Shown in pieces: positions 1-12,743 of a stretch of DNA of 64,000 nt (the first letter of the stretch is position 1; the number at the start of each line of letters is the position of its first letter). The stretch lies in NCBI RefSeq assembly GCF_003344535.1, contig NZ_QPKS01000012.1, positions 1 through 64,000 of the forward strand, read 5' to 3'. The stretch comes from Exiguobacterium flavidum. Lineage in GTDB: Bacteria; Bacillota; Bacilli; Exiguobacteriales; Exiguobacteriaceae. The translations under genes were made by a program, and so were the position numbers. The notes below the pieces were generated by a model. That model ran no database searches and was not told the DNA's origin. It saw only the letters and a program-made list of their open reading frames with translations.

Positions 1-75
1 AACAAGTTCTTCCGAACAAGTCAACGATTATTTTCAAATCGTTTTTCTTCTTTTCGCGTCGTCATCGTGTTTCTC
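1..75 (-). promoter_or_regulatory. Possible rRNA-operon-type promoter running off the left edge
   Basis: On the minus strand an A-rich stretch (about 30-60) is followed by TTGACT (plus 19-24). Eighteen bases then remain before the window ends, so a -10 at 17-bp spacing would start on the last base. In Bacillus an rRNA operon lies downstream of gyrA in the same direction, which makes an rrn promoter plausible. The -10 cannot be seen, so this is an inference. No gene is visible in 1-332. Confidence 0.35.
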
Positions 76-226
76 TTGAGGACATGAAATAATATACCAT
101 GGTGATTATTATTGTGCAACCCTATTTCTGAAAAAGTTTTTGGATGTGACCCGATAAGTCGCCCCTTCGTTTTTTCTCTTCCATATATAGCTCTCTGAAT
201 ATGCTCTCTGATGGTAACTTTGACAT

Positions 227-270
227 AGCAAAAGACTGCCTCTCCTCGATTGGATGGAGATAGCAGTCTT
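227..270 (-). terminator. Rho-independent terminator of the HD-GYP gene
   Basis: The stem AAGACTGC/GCAGTCTT extends inward with CTCTCC/GGAGAT-like pairing and is followed on the minus strand by TTTTGCT. It lies about 60 bp past the stop of the minus-strand HD-GYP gene. Confidence 0.75.
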
Positions 271-332
271 GAATGAACTTCATATTGATAGAACAGGACT
301 ATACATCGTTATGTTCGTTCCATCGTTCGAAC

Positions 333-1391
333 TTAGAGTATTTGCATGATTTCTGTCTGACGTTTTTCTTTGAGGTTTATCGTCATCGTTTGACCAAAGT
401 GATCATAAGAGACTACCGGCCGATCGAATTCGTTTGTCTCCTCGACGACCTGTCCGATTTTCCCGTCACTCAGCAATATCCGGTCCCCCTGTTTGATCTC
501 AAAGAACTGGGCACCGAGTAACGTCGTGTAAGTCTCGTCAAACTGATGCGGCCGCGCCTTCATGAAACGGTATGCCTCCCACGGAGAATGCGCCTCCCGG
601 TATGGACGCCAACTCGTCATCGCTGCGAACACATCCGCGACGATGAACAGCCGGGCATGGTCCGTAATCTTGTCCCCGTTCACCTTGAGCGGGTACCCTG
701 AACCGTCAAGCCGCTCGTGATGCTGAACGATAAGGCGCCGGACCGTGTCCGAGATGATCGTCTCCTTTTGCAGGAGCTGGAACGCCATCGCCGGATGGCG
801 GTGGAAGATTTCCTGCTTCATCGCTTCATAACGCTTAGAGTGGCGCCATTCCATCAATCGGGCGAGACCGCAGTCGGCGAAATAGGATGCTGTCCACAGA
901 TCGAGAACCATCCGGCGATCCTTGCCTGTCCGTTCAGCGAGCAATTGCGCGAGCGCCCCGCGATAAATTGCATGCCGGACCGTGTAGGCTTCCGTTCCTT
1001 TTTCAAGGAAGTAAGGCAGGATCTCATCAGGTGCAATTCTGTCAGGTGCGGACCGGTTGATCAAATCGATCGCTTCATAGATATTAGGGGGCATCCCTTG
1101 TTCCCAAGAAGTGAATGCCTTGTCGTAGGAAGCGATGAATGCACCGAATCGATCCACCTCGATCGGTTCGGACAGGAGCGCATCTTTCGCTTCAAGCTGC
1201 TTGCGCGCCGCCTCCTCAAGTTCCTTCCCGCGTGGTTCGATCTCGACTTCCTTGATCAGAAAGCGTTGCAGACGACGCAACTCGTCGAACGTGACCTTCT
1301 TTCCTGAGTCGACGATCGGGTTTTTTGTATGTAAAAATACCGGGCTGCTCAGTTTATCCCCAATCACCAGGTGTTCACTTTTGATTTTCAT
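333..1391 (-). CDS. Divergent HD-GYP domain protein
   Basis: A 352-aa protein. The start at 1391 is chosen because AAGGAGGG sits 7 bases upstream; the longer reading lacks a ribosome site. The C-terminal half carries an HD-GYP phosphodiesterase-like domain with HP, HHERLDGSGYP and DVF..MTS.RPYR motifs. HD-GYP enzymes hydrolyse cyclic di-GMP using the HD dyad, but here the expected HD reads AD (YFADCGLARL), so the first metal-binding histidine is missing. Activity is therefore doubtful; it may be a sensor or a changed enzyme. About 60 residues follow the domain. No signal peptide or membrane segment is seen. It lies downstream of gyrA, separated by a terminator, so it is probably transcribed on its own. 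Confidence 0.8.
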   Translation of the reverse strand: MKIKSEHLVIGDKLSSPVFLHTKNPIVDSGKKVTFDELRRLQRFLIKEVEIEPRGKELEEAARKQLEAKDALLSEPIEVDRFGAFIASYDKAFTSWEQGMPPNIYEAIDLINRSAPDRIAPDEILPYFLEKGTEAYTVRHAIYRGALAQLLAERTGKDRRMVLDLWTASYFADCGLARLMEWRHSKRYEAMKQEIFHRHPAMAFQLLQKETIISDTVRRLIVQHHERLDGSGYPLKVNGDKITDHARLFIVADVFAAMTSWRPYREAHSPWEAYRFMKARPHQFDETYTTLLGAQFFEIKQGDRILLSDGKIGQVVEETNEFDRPVVSYDHFGQTMTINLKEKRQTEIMQIL

Positions 1392-1410
1392 TCCGGTCCC
1401 TCCTTTTTCG

Positions 1411-1454
1411 CAAAAAGAGCAGAGCAAAGACACGGTTGATGTCTCTACTCTGCT
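1411..1454 (-). terminator. Terminator after gyrA
   Basis: Inverted repeat of about 15 bp (AGCAGAG..AGACA against TGTCT..CTCTGCT) followed on the minus strand by CTTTTTG. It lies between the gyrA stop and the HD-GYP start. Confidence 0.8.
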
Positions 1455-1477
1455 GTCAACTTACTCATATGGTTGTC

Positions 1478-4117
1478 TTACTCTTCTGGTGCTTCTTCTG
1501 ACGTCTCTTCAGGAAGGACTTCATCCACTTCGACTTCCGCGCCCTCTGTTTCGCCGATCACAGGCTCTTCCGTCTCTGCTTCAAGACTCTCTTCCTCTTT
1601 TTTCAGCTTCGCGACGGTCGCTACGCGATCTCCGTCCTCGACCCGGATGACTTTGACCCCTTGGGTGTTTCGTCCGACGCGCGAGATGTTCTGGGAGTCG
1701 GTACGAATGACGATTCCGCTTTCCGTCATGATCATGATGTCGTCATCGACATCGACGATCCGAAGAGCGACGATCGGCCCTACCCGTTCCGTCACCTTGC
1801 TCGCGATGAGACCTTTACCGCCACGCGACTGCGTGCGGAACTCAGTCATCGGAGTACGCTTCCCGTAGCCTTTTTCCGTGATGACGAGGACATCCTGCGT
1901 CTCGCGGACAAGTTCCATTCCGATGACGATATCTTCACCGGTGAGCGTCATCGCCTTGACGCCGCGTGCACCGCGGCCCATCGAGCGGACGTTCGCGATC
2001 GGGAATCGAATCGATTTCCCATTTTTCGAGGCCGTGATGACTTCGTCCTCCGTCGCTGCAAGGCGTACGGTGACGAGTTCGTCGTCCTCGAAGAGACGGA
2101 TCGCAATCAAGCCGTTCTTGTTGATGCGAGCATATGCAGAGAGTGGGGAACGCTTGACGCGTCCCTTCTTCGTCATGAAGATGAGCGACTTCTGCTCATC
2201 CTGCATGATTTCTTCCTCTGCCTCGACCTCTTCGCCTTCTATAACGTCGATCACTTCAGCCGGCGGCAGAACTTCCTGCGCCGCCTGCTCTTCGAGATAG
2301 CGTTTGAAGTTGACCGGAATCATCGTCTCGACCTTCTCGTCGCGTTCGATCTGAATCAAGTTGATGATCGGAACACCCTTCGAAGAACGGCTCATCTCCG
2401 GCACTTCATAACCGCGGATCCGGTAGACCTTGCCCCGGTTCGTAAAGAAGAGGATCGTGTCGTGTGTCGAGCACGAAAGCAGACGCGTGACATGGTCTTC
2501 GTCGTTCGTGCCGATTCCTTGGACCCCTCGTCCGCCACGACGCTGCGTGCGGTACGAGTCGGTCGTCAGGCGTTTGATGTAGCCGCTGCTCGTCAACGTG
2601 ATGATGATATCCTTCTCCGGAATCAGGTCCTCATCCTCGAACTCGATGTGGTCCATCCGGATCTCAGTCCGGCGTTTGTCGTTGAAGCGTTCCTTCACTT
2701 CCTCGAGTTCCGTCCGGATGAGGTCGAGCAGGCGCTCGTCATCTTCAAGGATCGCCTGCAACTCCGCGATGAGTGAGATGATTTCTGCGTACTCTGCGTC
2801 GATTTTCTCACGTTCGAGACCAGTCAGGCGCTGAAGGCGCATCTCAAGGATCGCCTGCGACTGCCGGTCCGACAACGCGAAGCGCTCCATCAGCTGCTCG
2901 CGCGCAGCGTCCGATGTCCGGTTTCCGCGGATGATCGCGATGACTTCATCGAGATGATCGAGGGCGATACGGAGTCCTGCAAGCAGGTGCTCCCGCGCTT
3001 CAGCTTTCTCGAGGTCGAACTGCGTCCGGCGACGGACGATCTCTTTTTGGTGCTCAAGGTAATGATAGAGCATCTCCTTGAGCGTCAATGTCTTCGGTCG
3101 TCCGCCGACGATCGCTAGCATGTTGACGCCGAACGTCGTCTGCATCGGTGTCTGCTTATAGAGGTTGTTCAGGATGACGCTCGCGTTCGCGTCGCGGCGT
3201 ACTTCCATGACGATGCGCATACCGCGGCGGTCCGATTCGTCACGAAGATCCGTGATGCCCTCGATCTTCTTCTCACGGACGAGATCCGCGATTTTCTCGA
3301 CGAGACGTGCCTTGTTGACTTGGTAAGGAAGCTCTGTGACGAGGATGCGTTCCCGGCCCTTCTTCGTCGTTTCGATCTCCGTCTTCGCCCGGACGATGAT
3401 CGATCCGCGACCTGTCTCATACGCGCGGCGGATGCCGCTGCGCCCGAGGATTTCTCCTGAGGTCGGGAAATCAGGGCCCGGGATGTGGTGCATGAGCTCT
3501 TGGATCGTGATGTCCGGATTGTGCGACAGTGCGAGCACACCGTCGATCACTTCGCCGAGCTGGTGAGGCGGAATGTTCGTCGCCATCCCGACCGCGATCC
3601 CGCTCGATCCGTTGACGAGCAGGTTCGGGAAGCGGGCAGGCATGACGACCGGCTCGCGTTCGGATCCGTCGTAATTGTCCTTGAAGTCGACCGTGTTCTT
3701 GTTGATGTCACGGACGATCTCCATCGCGATTTTCGACATACGCGCTTCCGTATACCGCATCGCTGCCGCCGAATCGCCATCGACGGAACCGAAGTTTCCG
3801 TGTCCATCGACGAGTTCGTAGCGGTAGCTGAAGTCCTGTGCCATCCGGACCATCGTGTCGTAGACGGCAGTATCCCCGTGCGGGTGATACTTACCAATGA
3901 CTTCACCGACGATACGGGCGGACTTCTTGTGCGGCTTGTCGGCACGGATCCCGAGGTCGTTCATCGCGTAGAGGATACGGCGATGACCGGGCTTGAGCCC
4001 GTCACGCACGTCAGGCAGCGCCCGCGAGACGATGACGCTCATCGCGTAGTCCATGAAGGATGTACGCATTTCTTGACTGATATTGATATCTTTAATATTC
4101 GACTGTTGATCGGACAT
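1478..4117 (-). CDS. gyrA: DNA gyrase subunit A
   Basis: An 879-aa subunit of the A2B2 type II topoisomerase that introduces negative supercoils; GyrA cuts and rejoins DNA. The catalytic tyrosine is Tyr122 (AAAMRYTE) and the GyrA box QRRGGRG begins at residue 525. It is longer than Bacillus GyrA (about 820 aa) because of an acidic insertion in the C-terminal beta-propeller (about 610-645) and an acidic tail rich in Glu. Residue 83, the quinolone hot spot (Ser83 in E. coli), is Thr. The ATG at 4117 is preferred over a GTG at 4129 because GGGTGG is well spaced only for the former. It follows gyrB by 27 bp and forms the end of the yaaA-recF-gyrB-gyrA operon. Confidence 0.98.
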   Translation of the reverse strand: MSDQQSNIKDINISQEMRTSFMDYAMSVIVSRALPDVRDGLKPGHRRILYAMNDLGIRADKPHKKSARIVGEVIGKYHPHGDTAVYDTMVRMAQDFSYRYELVDGHGNFGSVDGDSAAAMRYTEARMSKIAMEIVRDINKNTVDFKDNYDGSEREPVVMPARFPNLLVNGSSGIAVGMATNIPPHQLGEVIDGVLALSHNPDITIQELMHHIPGPDFPTSGEILGRSGIRRAYETGRGSIIVRAKTEIETTKKGRERILVTELPYQVNKARLVEKIADLVREKKIEGITDLRDESDRRGMRIVMEVRRDANASVILNNLYKQTPMQTTFGVNMLAIVGGRPKTLTLKEMLYHYLEHQKEIVRRRTQFDLEKAEAREHLLAGLRIALDHLDEVIAIIRGNRTSDAAREQLMERFALSDRQSQAILEMRLQRLTGLEREKIDAEYAEIISLIAELQAILEDDERLLDLIRTELEEVKERFNDKRRTEIRMDHIEFEDEDLIPEKDIIITLTSSGYIKRLTTDSYRTQRRGGRGVQGIGTNDEDHVTRLLSCSTHDTILFFTNRGKVYRIRGYEVPEMSRSSKGVPIINLIQIERDEKVETMIPVNFKRYLEEQAAQEVLPPAEVIDVIEGEEVEAEEEIMQDEQKSLIFMTKKGRVKRSPLSAYARINKNGLIAIRLFEDDELVTVRLAATEDEVITASKNGKSIRFPIANVRSMGRGARGVKAMTLTGEDIVIGMELVRETQDVLVITEKGYGKRTPMTEFRTQSRGGKGLIASKVTERVGPIVALRIVDVDDDIMIMTESGIVIRTDSQNISRVGRNTQGVKVIRVEDGDRVATVAKLKKEEESLEAETEEPVIGETEGAEVEVDEVLPEETSEEAPEE

Positions 4118-4144
4118 TCTTGTGGCCACCCTTTCTGTTCAACG

Positions 4145-7223
<3,079 letters not shown>

Positions 7224-7225
7224 GA

Positions 7226-7447
7226 TCAGTTGCCCTCGTTCTTGATGACGAACTGACCGTAGTCCTCGACGTCGATGACATCCCCGTCCCGAAGCTTACG
7301 GCCGCGTCGCTGATCGACCTCGCCGTTGACGAGAATCGGCACTTCCGCGAGAAACGGCTTCGCCTGCCCGCCGCTCGAGATGATATCCGCTAATTTCAGG
7401 AATTGACCGAGTGTGACGTATTCAGTCGTGATATTGATTTGAATCAT
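7226..7447 (-). CDS. yaaA: S4-domain protein YaaA (RNA-binding)
   Basis: A 73-aa protein made of a single S4 RNA-binding fold ([21 protein letters not shown]-like and [10 protein letters not shown] motifs). It is conserved between dnaN and recF across Bacilli and has been linked to the large ribosomal subunit in related species. AGGAGGAA precedes the ATG by about 7 bases. It is the first gene of the yaaA-recF-gyrB-gyrA operon and has its own promoter and an upstream terminator that separates it from dnaN. Confidence 0.95.
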   Translation of the reverse strand: MIQINITTEYVTLGQFLKLADIISSGGQAKPFLAEVPILVNGEVDQRRGRKLRDGDVIDVEDYGQFVIKNEGN

Positions 7448-7490
7448 GTCTGATTCCTCCTACCTACATATTAAAAATGGCGTACTCTTT

Positions 7491-7519
7491 ATTGTACTAA
7501 AAAAGTTCGTTTTTAGCAA
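7491..7519 (-). promoter_or_regulatory. SigA promoter for yaaA-recF-gyrBA
   Basis: On the minus strand TTGCTA-N17-TACAAT lies about 45 bp upstream of the yaaA start and just after the dnaN terminator. Confidence 0.7.
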
Positions 7520-7545
7520 AAAAACGAACACATATACTCCTTATG

Positions 7546-7579
7546 AAAAAACGGCTCAGGGAAGTCCTCTCCCTGAGCC
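7546..7579 (-). terminator. Terminator after dnaN
   Basis: A 10-bp perfect stem GGCTCAGGGA/TCCCTGAGCC followed by a run of T on the minus strand. Confidence 0.92.
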
Positions 7580-7585
7580 TGTTGG

Positions 7586-8719
7586 TCATGCTGTACGGAC
7601 GGGCAAAATCAACTGCAAGACGTTGTCCTGGTCGACCGGATGAAGGATGAACGGGCGGATCGAACCGGTGAACTGGATCTCGATATCCGTCGCGTCGAGC
7701 GCCTTCAGCGCATCCATCATGTATTTCGAGTTGAAGGAGATCTTCAACTCCTCCCCTTCGAGCGAGAGGATGCTGACTTGCTCCGACACCTTTCCGACTT
7801 CCGGGGAATGCGAAGAAATCTCGACGGCCTCAGAACCTTCAGCGGCGAACTTGATGACGTTGTTGCGGTCCTCACGCGCGAGAAGCGAGGCACGGTCGAT
7901 CGCCTGAAGCAATTCCTTCGCGTTCATGCGGACTGCCGTCCGGTATTCTTCCGGGATGAGACGCGACGTGTCCGGGTAGTTGCCGTCGAGCAGACGTGAG
8001 AAGAACAAGACGTGCTTCATCTTGAAGAGAATCTGCTGGTTCGTGATCACGACATCGACGTATCCGTCGCTCAGAAGCTTCGAGAGCTCGTTCAAGCTCT
8101 TTCCGGGTACGATGACATTCTGGAACGTGATCTCCTCCTCAGTGTCGAACTGAGCGCGTCTGAGGGCAAGGCGGTGACTGTCGGTCGAGACGCAAGTCAA
8201 GATTCCTTTATCCGCCGAGAAGTTGACACCGGTCAGGACCGGGCGCGTCTCCTGGACGGCGACGGCGAAGCTCGTCTGGCGGATCATCGAGCGCAACAGA
8301 TCTGCAGGCAGACGCAAACGTTGGCCTCCGTCCACTTGCGGCAGGCGCGGGAACTCATCCGGATCGAGTCCATTCAAATGGAACTCTGCCGTACCGGACT
8401 GGATGCGCGTCATGAAGTTCGGAGAGACTTCGAGCGTCACTTCATCCGTAGGAAGCTTCTTGACGATGTCACCGAAGAAACGGGCGTTCAGGACGACACT
8501 GCCTGCACGATGGACCGTCACGTATGACTTGCCTTCTTCTTCCGCATAGATCGTCCGTTCGATCGAGATTTCCGTGTCGCTGCCAGTCAACGTCATGCCG
8601 TCGCCGTGGGCTTCGAGCTTGATGCCTGTCAGGATCGGGATGGTCGTACGGGATGAGACTGCCTTTGCTACATCTTGCACAGCTTGAATCAATGCTTCGC
8701 GTTGAATGGTGATATGCAT
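7586..8719 (-). CDS. dnaN: DNA polymerase III beta subunit (sliding clamp)
   Basis: A 377-aa clamp subunit that dimerises around DNA and tethers the replicative polymerase. Three homologous clamp domains are evident, with the typical start MHITIQREALIQAVQDVAKAV and the C-terminal peptide-binding end FILHPVDQDN..QLILPVRTA. Length matches Bacillus DnaN (378 aa). It lies downstream of dnaA across the origin's unwinding region and ends at a strong terminator, so unlike in Bacillus, read-through into yaaA should be limited. Confidence 0.98.
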   Translation of the reverse strand: MHITIQREALIQAVQDVAKAVSSRTTIPILTGIKLEAHGDGMTLTGSDTEISIERTIYAEEEGKSYVTVHRAGSVVLNARFFGDIVKKLPTDEVTLEVSPNFMTRIQSGTAEFHLNGLDPDEFPRLPQVDGGQRLRLPADLLRSMIRQTSFAVAVQETRPVLTGVNFSADKGILTCVSTDSHRLALRRAQFDTEEEITFQNVIVPGKSLNELSKLLSDGYVDVVITNQQILFKMKHVLFFSRLLDGNYPDTSRLIPEEYRTAVRMNAKELLQAIDRASLLAREDRNNVIKFAAEGSEAVEISSHSPEVGKVSEQVSILSLEGEELKISFNSKYMMDALKALDATDIEIQFTGSIRPFILHPVDQDNVLQLILPVRTA

Positions 8720-8760
8720 AAGTTCGTTGTTCTCCTCTCGATTGGTCGGTCAGACCATCA

Positions 8761-8903
8761 TAACATAATAATATTTATTTTTAATAATAGTATTAGGGCC
8801 TGTGGATAGTGTGGATAAGTCGGTGGATAACTTGGTATTAAGCCAAAATGCTTGTGGATAAACTGTGGATAACCACCCTCTTTTATCCACACCCTTATCC
8901 ACA
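8761..8903. other. oriC, dnaA-dnaN side: unwinding element, DnaA-trio and DnaA boxes
   Basis: From left to right: an AT-rich stretch (about 8761-8796); triplets TAA, TAA, TAG, TAT, TAG (8782-8796), which read 3'-GAT/AAT-5' like a DnaA-trio; a GGCC cluster (8797-8800); and tandem boxes TGTGGATAG (8801) and TGTGGATAA (8810). Further boxes are at 8822 (one mismatch), 8853, 8864, 8883 and 8895 (the last two inverted). This order (boxes, GC cluster, trio, AT-rich) matches the basal unwinding system described for Bacillus subtilis. Confidence 0.92.
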
Positions 8904-8908
8904 GGTCT

Positions 8909-10288
8909 TCATGAGTGTTTCAGTTCGTGCTTGATTTGTTCGACGACCTTGCCCGTTTCTTCATCGGAACGGACGAGCATGCTGATTTTCTCATGTGCAT
9001 GGATGACCGTCGTGTGATCACGTCCGCCGAACTCCTCCCCGATTTTCGGAAGAGAGCTCTCCGTCATCTCCCGGGAGAGATACATTGCGATCTGGCGCGG
9101 GAAAGCGATCGATTTCGTCCGCTTTTTCGCCTTCAGGTCGTCAAACGGCAGATTGAAGTGTTTGCTGACGGATTCCTGGATGTCTCGGATCGTCACCTTC
9201 TTCGGTTCTGCGACCGGCATGATGTTATGGAGCGCCTCGGCTGCGACGTTCGGATCGATCGGACGGCCGACGAGATTCGCATAAGCGATGACGCGAGTCA
9301 AGGCACCTTCGAGCTCCCGGATGTTCGTGTCGATTTGGCTCGCGATATACATCATTACTTCATTAGAGACGTCAAGCTGCTCCGCGTTCGCCTTCTTCCG
9401 CAGGATCGCGATCCGCGTCTCGAGGTCCGGAGGCGTGATGTCGGTGATCAGTCCCCACTCGAAACGGGAACGCAGACGGTCTTCAAGCGTCGGGATCTCC
9501 TTAGGAGGCCGGTCGCTCGAGATGATGATCTGCTTCTGGTCGTTGTGGAGCGCGTTGAACGTGTGGAAGAACTCCTCCTGCGTCTGTTCTTTACCGGCAA
9601 GGAATTGGATGTCGTCGATCAGCAGGACGTCGATGTTCCGGTACTTGTTCCGAAACTCGACCGTCTTGTTGTCGCGAATCGAGTTGATGAAGTCGTTCGT
9701 GAACTTCTCAGAGGATACATAGGCGATCCGCGTACCGAGGTTCTGCTCCTGGACGTAATGACCGATCGCATGCATCAAATGCGTTTTGCCGAGCCCTACT
9801 CCCCCGTAGATGAAGAGCGGATTATAGGCTTTAGCAGGTGCTTCTGCCACGGCAAGCGAAGCAGCGTGGGCAAAGCGGTTTCCTGAACCGATGACGAACG
9901 TATCGAACGTATACTTCTCATTCAATTGTCCGAGTTCCGAGATCGTCATCTCCTCGACGGGACGCTTACGCGGTGCGGGCAACGGAGCCGGTTCGTACGC
10001 TTCCTCATTTTGACGGTCTAGCATCTTCTTCGCTTGGCCCTCTTCGATGAACTGGATATCGAGCCGGCTTCCGGTCACTTCCTCGACCGTGTCTTCAAGC
10101 AAAGATAAGTACTGGCGTTCTAACCACGTCACTGTGAACGCAGCCGGTGCCGACACGATCAAGGTCGTGCCGTTCAACATGACGCCTTCTGTGGATTTCA
10201 GCCACATATCGTAACTTGCTTTCGGTGTCCGTTCTTCCTCTTCGATCACAGACAACACGTTGTGCCAAAGTTCTGCGGCATTCTTCAT
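8909..10288 (-). CDS. dnaA: Chromosomal replication initiator DnaA
   Basis: A 459-aa AAA+ initiator. Domain I (about 1-85) is followed by a Pro-rich linker, the AAA+ core with Walker [10 protein letters not shown] and Walker [11 protein letters not shown], and the C-terminal helix-turn-helix ending in the DnaA-box recognition signature [15 protein letters not shown]. The start at 10288 has GGGGGG 5 bases upstream; the longer reading has no site. It sits between two DnaA-box clusters, and a DnaA-box-like sequence overlaps its promoter, consistent with autoregulation. Confidence 0.98.
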   Translation of the reverse strand: MKNAAELWHNVLSVIEEEERTPKASYDMWLKSTEGVMLNGTTLIVSAPAAFTVTWLERQYLSLLEDTVEEVTGSRLDIQFIEEGQAKKMLDRQNEEAYEPAPLPAPRKRPVEEMTISELGQLNEKYTFDTFVIGSGNRFAHAASLAVAEAPAKAYNPLFIYGGVGLGKTHLMHAIGHYVQEQNLGTRIAYVSSEKFTNDFINSIRDNKTVEFRNKYRNIDVLLIDDIQFLAGKEQTQEEFFHTFNALHNDQKQIIISSDRPPKEIPTLEDRLRSRFEWGLITDITPPDLETRIAILRKKANAEQLDVSNEVMMYIASQIDTNIRELEGALTRVIAYANLVGRPIDPNVAAEALHNIMPVAEPKKVTIRDIQESVSKHFNLPFDDLKAKKRTKSIAFPRQIAMYLSREMTESSLPKIGEEFGGRDHTTVIHAHEKISMLVRSDEETGKVVEQIKHELKHS

Positions 10289-10320
10289 AAAAACCCCCCT
10301 TACCTCCATATTGCGAAAAA

Positions 10321-10348
10321 ATTATACACAGACATATGCACAGCACAA
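10321..10348 (-). promoter_or_regulatory. dnaA: Putative dnaA promoter with overlapping DnaA-like box
   Basis: On the minus strand TTGTGC-N16-TATAAT lies about 33 bp upstream of the dnaA start. TGTGTATAA, a one-mismatch DnaA box, overlaps the -10. Confidence 0.55.
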
Positions 10349-10370
10349 GTTAATGTAGAAACACGACTTA

Positions 10371-10791
10371 TCCCCAAAACATAAAAGTTGTGGATAACGT
10401 TATCCACAAGCAAGAAAAACTGTGGGTAAAGTTATCCACAACGTGTGTATAACTCACTGTTCTAAATCATGATCCGACAATGTTATGCACAATTAGTGTA
10501 TCAAATGAAATGTGGTGTGACAATGCTTTAAATGATTTATCCACAACAAAAGAGGGATATACACAGGGAGTTACCCACAGGGTGTGTACAGTGTGGATAA
10601 GCTGTGGATAATGAGTGGATAACTATTCGAAAGAGGAAGCGTCAAGGAGGAAGTTATACACAAATGGAATCAATCGTTCAAAATATAACGTACGGATTCA
10701 ATATTGACGATTCGATTTCCATTCATTATGCTAGGCAAAGGTAAGAGTTATCCACGGAAAGTGTGGATAGTGTGGATAAGTCTGTGGATAG
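10371..10791. other. oriC, rpmH-dnaA side: DnaA-box cluster
   Basis: The 746-bp gap between dnaA and rpmH holds no gene. It carries perfect TTATCCACA boxes, in either orientation, at 10389, 10400, 10432, 10537, 10592, 10603 and 10771. Near-matches lie at 10421, 10444, 10483, 10571, about 10653, 10748, 10762 and 10783. This corresponds to the upstream box clusters of the bipartite Bacillus origin. From 10800 to 10930 nothing else is evident. Confidence 0.92.
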
Positions 10792-10936
10792 CTGGAAAAA
10801 GGAGTACTTCATTAGCAAAACTTCGATTCCTTTCTATCGCATGATAAGATCAATCAAATCGTCGACGCTCGAGATGATAGATTGGTGATGATCACTCCCC
10901 TCCTACCTTTCATGAACAATTCTTTTCCTGGAACGA

Positions 10937-10965
10937 TTGACAATGCCGGAATCTGTTTATATAAT
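10937..10965 (+). promoter_or_regulatory. Consensus SigA promoter for rpmH-rnpA
   Basis: Perfect TTGACA-N17-TATAAT about 70 bp upstream of the rpmH start. Confidence 0.93.
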
Positions 10966-11034
10966 CAACAAGACTGCCTTATGTAGCAAACGACGATTTT
11001 TGATAGAGTGTCATTTTAGAGGAGGTGCAGACTG

Positions 11035-11169
11035 ATGAAACCAACTTTCAACCCGAACAACCGTAAGCGTAAAAAAGTCCACGGCTTCCGTGCACGCATG
11101 GCTACGAAGAACGGCCGCCGTATTTTGGCTGCTCGCCGTCTTAAAGGCCGCAAAGCCTTGACTGTATAA
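11035..11169 (+). CDS. rpmH: 50S ribosomal protein L34
   Basis: A 44-aa, very basic protein beginning [19 protein letters not shown] and ending LKGRKALTV, typical of L34, a component of the large subunit. AGAGGAGGTG lies 7-8 bases before the ATG. It is the first gene of the right replichore, driven by a consensus promoter, and is followed by a terminator or attenuator before rnpA, as in other Bacilli. Confidence 0.97.
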   Translation: MKPTFNPNNRKRKKVHGFRARMATKNGRRILAARRLKGRKALTV

Positions 11170-11190
11170 TCGACAGCTTTTGCTGAGGTG

Positions 11191-11233
11191 ATGGATCACG
11201 AACGCGTCTTGCGTTCCGTGGTCCATTTTTTTT
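11191..11233 (+). terminator. Terminator/attenuator between rpmH and rnpA
   Basis: Stem ATGGA.CACGAACGC/GCGTT.CGTGGTCCAT followed by eight T. Confidence 0.9.
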
Positions 11234-11340
11234 GTCCCGAGTTCTGTCTTTTGTCACACCATAGGTATCGCCCGTGTGGAATGTTCTATGATATGATGAA
11301 AGACGACGAATTTTCGTGAAGTAAGGATGGAGTGATCAAG

Positions 11341-11694
11341 GTGAAGAAAGAATACCGCATCAAGAAGAATGAGGAGTTCCAAGCGGTGTTTAATCGAGGA
11401 GCCTCTGTCGCCAATCGACAGTTTGTCGTATACGCGCTTAAAAAGGAAGGACAGCCGCATTTTCGGATTGGTCTTTCCGTCAGCAAGAAAGTTGGGAACG
11501 CCGTCGTGCGTAACCAAGTGAAACGATACATTCGTGCGGCTTGTCAGACGCATACCGCCTCACTCTCGCCTGCCTATGATTTTGTGATCATCGCGCGGAA
11601 CCCTGCTGCTGCGCTTACGCAGCAAGAGGTGACGGACAGTTTGCGGCATGTGTTCAAACGTGCTGGTGTATGGAAGCGTCAAGAGCAAAAATAA
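11341..11694 (+). CDS. rnpA: Ribonuclease P protein component
   Basis: A 117-aa basic protein that assists RNase P RNA in trimming the 5' leader of tRNA precursors. It carries the signature [15 protein letters not shown] (RNR motif) and the N-terminal [16 protein letters not shown] typical of the family. The GTG at 11341 is chosen because it aligns with the Bacillus start and GGAG lies 8 bases upstream; a GTG at 11332 is possible. It is followed by yidC after 68 bp. Confidence 0.95.
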   Translation: MKKEYRIKKNEEFQAVFNRGASVANRQFVVYALKKEGQPHFRIGLSVSKKVGNAVVRNQVKRYIRAACQTHTASLSPAYDFVIIARNPAAALTQQEVTDSLRHVFKRAGVWKRQEQK

Positions 11695-11762
11695 CCGAAG
11701 ACAAGACTTCGGCGTCCCGTTCATCACCAAGGCGCCTGAAGGGATGACATTTAGGAGGAATT

Positions 11763-12608
11763 ATGAACAAGAAAGTGAAAATTTGGCTGACGCTTGGACT
11801 CGTTTCTGTCCTCGCCGTCGTCCTGTCCGGCTGTACGCCGGGTACGTATGGTACTGGGGATCCGATCACATCGGAGACAGAAGGTTTCTGGAATCACTAT
11901 TTCGTCTGGCCGATGGCTTGGCTGATCCGTGAAATCTCGCACTTCTTTAATGATGACTACGGTGTCGGGATCATCATCACGACATTGATCGTTCGCCTTC
12001 TCATCCTCCCGTTGATGATCAAACAGACGAAGAGCATGGGCGGGATGCAGGTCATCCAGCCGGAGATGATGAAACTCCGAGAGAAATACAGCTCGAAGGA
12101 CCAAGAGACACAGCAGAAGCTGCAGCAAGAGATGATGAAGCTCTATTCGGAGCACAACGTCAACCCGCTTGCCGGCTGTTTGCCGATCTTGATCCAAATG
12201 CCGATCCTGATCGCCTTCTACAACGCGATCGTCTATACGCCGGCAATCTTCCAGCACACGTTCCTCTGGTTCGACCTCGGTAAACCGGATCCGTTCTTCG
12301 TCCTTCCGATCCTCTCTGCGATCTTTACGTACCTTCAGCAGAAGATCTCGATGGCAGGACAGGAAGACAACCCGCAGATGAAAATCATGCTCTACGTCTT
12401 CCCGATCATGATCTTCATCATGGGTGTGACGCTCCCGTCAGCCCTTTCGCTCTACTGGGTCGTCGGTTACATCTTCTCGATCATCGTCACGATCGCGATC
12501 ATGAAGCCGATGCGTGAGAAGATCAAAGCTCAGACGGAGGCGACTCTCGCTGCGAAGCGTGAGGCGGAAACACCGCAACCAGCTCCTAAAAAGAAGAAGA
12601 AACGCTGA
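11763..12608 (+). CDS. yidC: Membrane protein insertase YidC (lipoprotein form)
   Basis: A 281-aa insertase that places proteins in the cytoplasmic membrane with or without SecYEG. The signal peptide ends in a lipobox (VLSGC, Cys22), followed by five predicted membrane segments and a basic Lys-rich tail. Length matches SpoIIIJ/YidC1. In Bacillus jag (khpB) follows directly; here a terminator and mnmE follow instead. AGGAGG lies upstream of the ATG. Confidence 0.96.
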   Translation: MNKKVKIWLTLGLVSVLAVVLSGCTPGTYGTGDPITSETEGFWNHYFVWPMAWLIREISHFFNDDYGVGIIITTLIVRLLILPLMIKQTKSMGGMQVIQPEMMKLREKYSSKDQETQQKLQQEMMKLYSEHNVNPLAGCLPILIQMPILIAFYNAIVYTPAIFQHTFLWFDLGKPDPFFVLPILSAIFTYLQQKISMAGQEDNPQMKIMLYVFPIMIFIMGVTLPSALSLYWVVGYIFSIIVTIAIMKPMREKIKAQTEATLAAKREAETPQPAPKKKKKR

Positions 12609-12615
12609 TCGTCCC

Positions 12616-12649
12616 GAGCGGCGCTCCATGAGGAGTGTCGCTCTTTTTC
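12616..12649 (+). terminator. Terminator after yidC
   Basis: Stem GAGCGGCGCTCC/GGAGTGTCGCTC with an ATGA loop followed by TTTTTC. Confidence 0.88.
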
Positions 12650-12743
12650 TTTATCCCCATTTCGTGTATAGTAGTTCCGTTATAGACTTTTTGAAATTCA
12701 ACAGATGACATAGATCGATTTTAAGGATAGAGGTGCAGGACGG

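Noticed and set aside
273-521. 82-codon open frame on the plus strand at the left edge
   Set aside because: It lies mostly antisense to the HD-GYP gene and has no ribosome site or homology that I can see.
9062-9078. TCCCGGGA palindrome in dnaA, similar to a Noc-box core
   Set aside because: It encodes a conserved SREM segment of DnaA and only the central eight bases fit the Noc consensus.
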